Of a DNA stretch of 8,355 nt, positions 6,978 through 8,355 are shown piece by piece (the first letter of the stretch is position 1; each line of letters starts with the position of its first letter). The stretch is from Candidatus Faecivivens stercorigallinarum (GTDB lineage Bacteria; Bacillota; Clostridia; Oscillospirales; Ruminococcaceae), in contig DVLN01000138.1 in assembly GCA_018715465.1 (NCBI GenBank), forward strand, positions 1-8,355, written 5' to 3'. The notes beneath the pieces were generated by a model. The model worked only from the letters and a program-made list of their open reading frames with translations, did no database searches and was not told where the DNA came from. A program made the position numbers and the translations under genes.

Positions 6978-7015
6978 GGGGTTATAACCGGCATCTTCCT
7001 TCCGGTTACAACCCC
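6978..7015 (-). repeat. Nested palindrome in the argG-argH gap (candidate operator or RNA hairpin)
   Basis: Two 14-base arms (6978-6991 and 7002-7015) are inverted copies with a single difference, around a 10-base loop. As RNA on the minus strand the difference is a G-U pair, so the stem is uninterrupted. Each arm also contains its own 10-base palindrome: GGTTATAACC (6980-6989, perfect) and GGTTACAACC (7004-7013, one mismatch), 24 bases apart centre to centre. No T-run follows on either strand, so it is not an ordinary terminator. It sits 52 bases before the argH ATG. Confidence 0.7.
6981..7011 (-). promoter_or_regulatory. Possible weak argH promoter embedded in the palindrome
   Basis: On the minus strand, TTGTAA (7006-7011) and TATAAC (6981-6986) are 19 bases apart; reading the -10 as TTATAA (6982-6987) gives 18. 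The -10 matches five of six bases and the -35 four of six. Each box lies in one palindromic arm, so a regulator binding the arms would cover both. This is weaker than the argC and argF promoters; argH may instead depend on read-through from argG. Confidence 0.3.
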
Positions 7016-7029
7016 AGAATAGAGCTGTT

Positions 7030-7068
7030 AAAAACAATGCAAGGGAGACGTCCGCAAACGCCTCCCTT
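7030..7068 (-). terminator. Probable intrinsic terminator after argG
   Basis: On the minus strand AAGGGAG (7068-7062 read down) pairs with CTCCCTT (7047-7041), with three further pairs inside past one mismatch and a 6-base loop. TTTTT (7034-7030) follows after six bases, GCATTG. The gap between stem and T-run makes it weaker than a textbook terminator, so part of the transcription may continue into argH. It lies about 50 bases after the argG stop. Confidence 0.6.
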
Positions 7069-7117
7069 ATCTTGTTTGGAAGCAGAAAATCAGATTGACC
7101 GCTTAACCTGTATTTGT

Positions 7118-8341
7118 TTATTTGCCGCGTTTTTCGTCCAGCATTGCTTTTACCTGAATCGGCAGACCGAACAGGTTGATGAATCCGCCTGCGTCCTTCT
7201 GGTCGTATACATGGTCTTCCGAGAAGGTCGCGACTTCCTCATCGTACAGGGTGTAGGGAGAAGTTACGCCGGCATTGATGATATTGCCTTTGTAGAGTTT
7301 AAGTTTGACATCGCCGGTAACGGTTTCGGAGGTCTTGTCGACAAATGCCGAGAGGGCCTCTCTCAGAGGAGTGAACCACTGTCCGTTGTAGACCAGATCC
7401 GCAAACTTGAGAGCGATCTGCTGTTTGTAGTGCTGGGTTTCCTTATCGAGGCAGATGGTTTCCAGTACGTCATGCGCATGGTAGAGAATCGTTCCGCCGG
7501 GAGTCTCATATACGCCTCTCGACTTCATGCCGACCAGCCGGTTTTCAACCAGGTCAGCCAGACCGATGCCGTTTGCACCGCCAATCTTGTTCAGTGTCTT
7601 GATCAGGGTGACGCCGTCCATCTCAACCCCGTCCAGAGCGGTCGGGATACCTTTTTCAAAATGCAGGGTGATGTAGGTCGGCTGATCGGGAGCAGCTTCG
7701 GGAGAAACGCCCATCTCAAGGAAACCGGGCTTGTTGTACTGCGGCTCGTTGGCGGGATCTTCCAGATCGAGGCCCTCATGGGACAGATGCCACAGGTTCA
7801 TATCCTTGGAGTAGTTGGTTTCTCGGTTGATCTTGAGGGGAATGTTGTGCGCTTCGGCATAGTCGATCTCTTCATCTCTGGATTTGATCGACCATTCTCT
7901 CCAGGGAGCAATGATCTTCATGGTCGGCGCCAGCGCCTTAATCGCCAGTTCAAACCGTACCTGGTCGTTGCCCTTGCCGGTGCAGCCGTGGCAGATGGCG
8001 TCAGCGCCTTCTGCCTTGGCAATCTCGACGATCCGTTTTGCGATAACAGGTCTTGCAAAAGAGGTGCCCAGCAGGTATTTGTTCTCATAAACAGCGCCAG
8101 CTTTGAGAGTGGGGAAGACATAGTCTTCAACAAACTCTTTCTGGATATCCTCAATGTACAGCTTGGAAGCGCCAGTCTTTTTGGCTCTTTCCTCGAGACC
8201 TTCCAGCTCAGCGTCCTGGCCGACGTTACCGGATACACAGATAACTTCGGGGTTATCGTAGTTTTCCTTCAGCCACGGAATGATGATCGAAGTATCCAGA
8301 CCGCCCGAATATGCAAGAATAACTTTTTTAATGCTTCCCAT
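7118..8341 (-). CDS. argG: Argininosuccinate synthase (407 aa)
   Basis: ATP-dependent ligase of the cytoplasm that joins citrulline and aspartate to form argininosuccinate, with AMP and pyrophosphate released; it precedes ArgH in the pathway. The ATP-binding loop AYSGGLDTS is at residues 10-18, and the second signature GCTGKGNDQVRFE, which helps bind the nucleotide and aspartate, is at 119-131. The length is normal for the common bacterial form and the C-terminus (LDEKRGK) looks intact. AAGGAG lies at the window edge (8350-8355), 8 bases before the ATG, so the start is well supported; its promoter is outside the window. It is followed by a hairpin terminator, so it may form its own unit or be expressed at a higher level than argH. 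Confidence 0.97.
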   Translation of the reverse strand: MGSIKKVILAYSGGLDTSIIIPWLKENYDNPEVICVSGNVGQDAELEGLEERAKKTGASKLYIEDIQKEFVEDYVFPTLKAGAVYENKYLLGTSFARPVIAKRIVEIAKAEGADAICHGCTGKGNDQVRFELAIKALAPTMKIIAPWREWSIKSRDEEIDYAEAHNIPLKINRETNYSKDMNLWHLSHEGLDLEDPANEPQYNKPGFLEMGVSPEAAPDQPTYITLHFEKGIPTALDGVEMDGVTLIKTLNKIGGANGIGLADLVENRLVGMKSRGVYETPGGTILYHAHDVLETICLDKETQHYKQQIALKFADLVYNGQWFTPLREALSAFVDKTSETVTGDVKLKLYKGNIINAGVTSPYTLYDEEVATFSEDHVYDQKDAGGFINLFGLPIQVKAMLDEKRGK

Positions 8342-8355
8342 AGTAAACTCTCCTT

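Noticed and set aside
6890..6996. A possible upstream reading frame beginning in the loop of the palindrome (AAGGAAGATG)
   Set aside because: The ribosome site is only two bases from the ATG, the start would be buried in the hairpin loop, and the frame runs out of phase into argH without a nearby stop.
6978..7015. The palindrome as a second intrinsic terminator
   Set aside because: No T-run follows the stem on either strand (CAAAATGG on the minus, AGAATAGA on the plus).
1..8355. Classical ARG boxes (TGAAT-N4-ATTCA) in the intergenic regions
   Set aside because: Only single half-site resemblances were seen, for example near 6949 and 1107; none forms a convincing dyad by eye.

Overview
The window holds one tightly organised arginine-biosynthesis cluster, with every gene on the minus strand. 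In transcription order (right to left) it reads argG - argH - argC - argJ - argB - argD - argF. The seven genes fill almost all of the 8355 bases. Each is full length and carries its family's diagnostic motifs. I found no RNA gene, mobile element, CRISPR array, broken gene or unknown protein. I do not see a previously undescribed system; the points of interest are regulatory.

Organism: AAGGA-type ribosome-binding sites, all-ATG starts, strong sigma-A-type promoters with 17-base spacers, intrinsic terminators and balanced base composition suggest a Bacillota (Clostridia-type) bacterium. The argCJBDF order fits. Anything finer, such as an Oscillospirales-like gut anaerobe, is a guess.

Layout: 7118-8341 argG, followed by a probable hairpin terminator (7030-7068) and a nested palindrome (6978-7015) in the argG-argH gap. 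5544-6926 argH. A promoter overlaps the 3' end of argH and drives argC (4555-5496), argJ (3280-4521), argB (2392-3252) and argD (1188-2360), with gaps of only 27-33 bases between these four. A further promoter with a palindromic spacer lies just after argD and drives argF (163-1083), which ends in a strong terminator (88-127). The left edge has a promoter pointing out of the window towards an unseen minus-strand gene.

Pathway: ArgJ transfers acetyl from N-acetylornithine to glutamate, so the pathway runs as a cycle. ArgB phosphorylates N-acetylglutamate, ArgC reduces it to the semialdehyde and ArgD transaminates that to N-acetylornithine. ArgF carbamoylates ornithine to citrulline; ArgG and ArgH convert citrulline to arginine. 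Carbamoyl-phosphate synthase genes and an ArgR-type regulator are not in the window. ArgB carries the N-terminal helix typical of arginine-inhibited kinases, so feedback by the end product is likely at that step.
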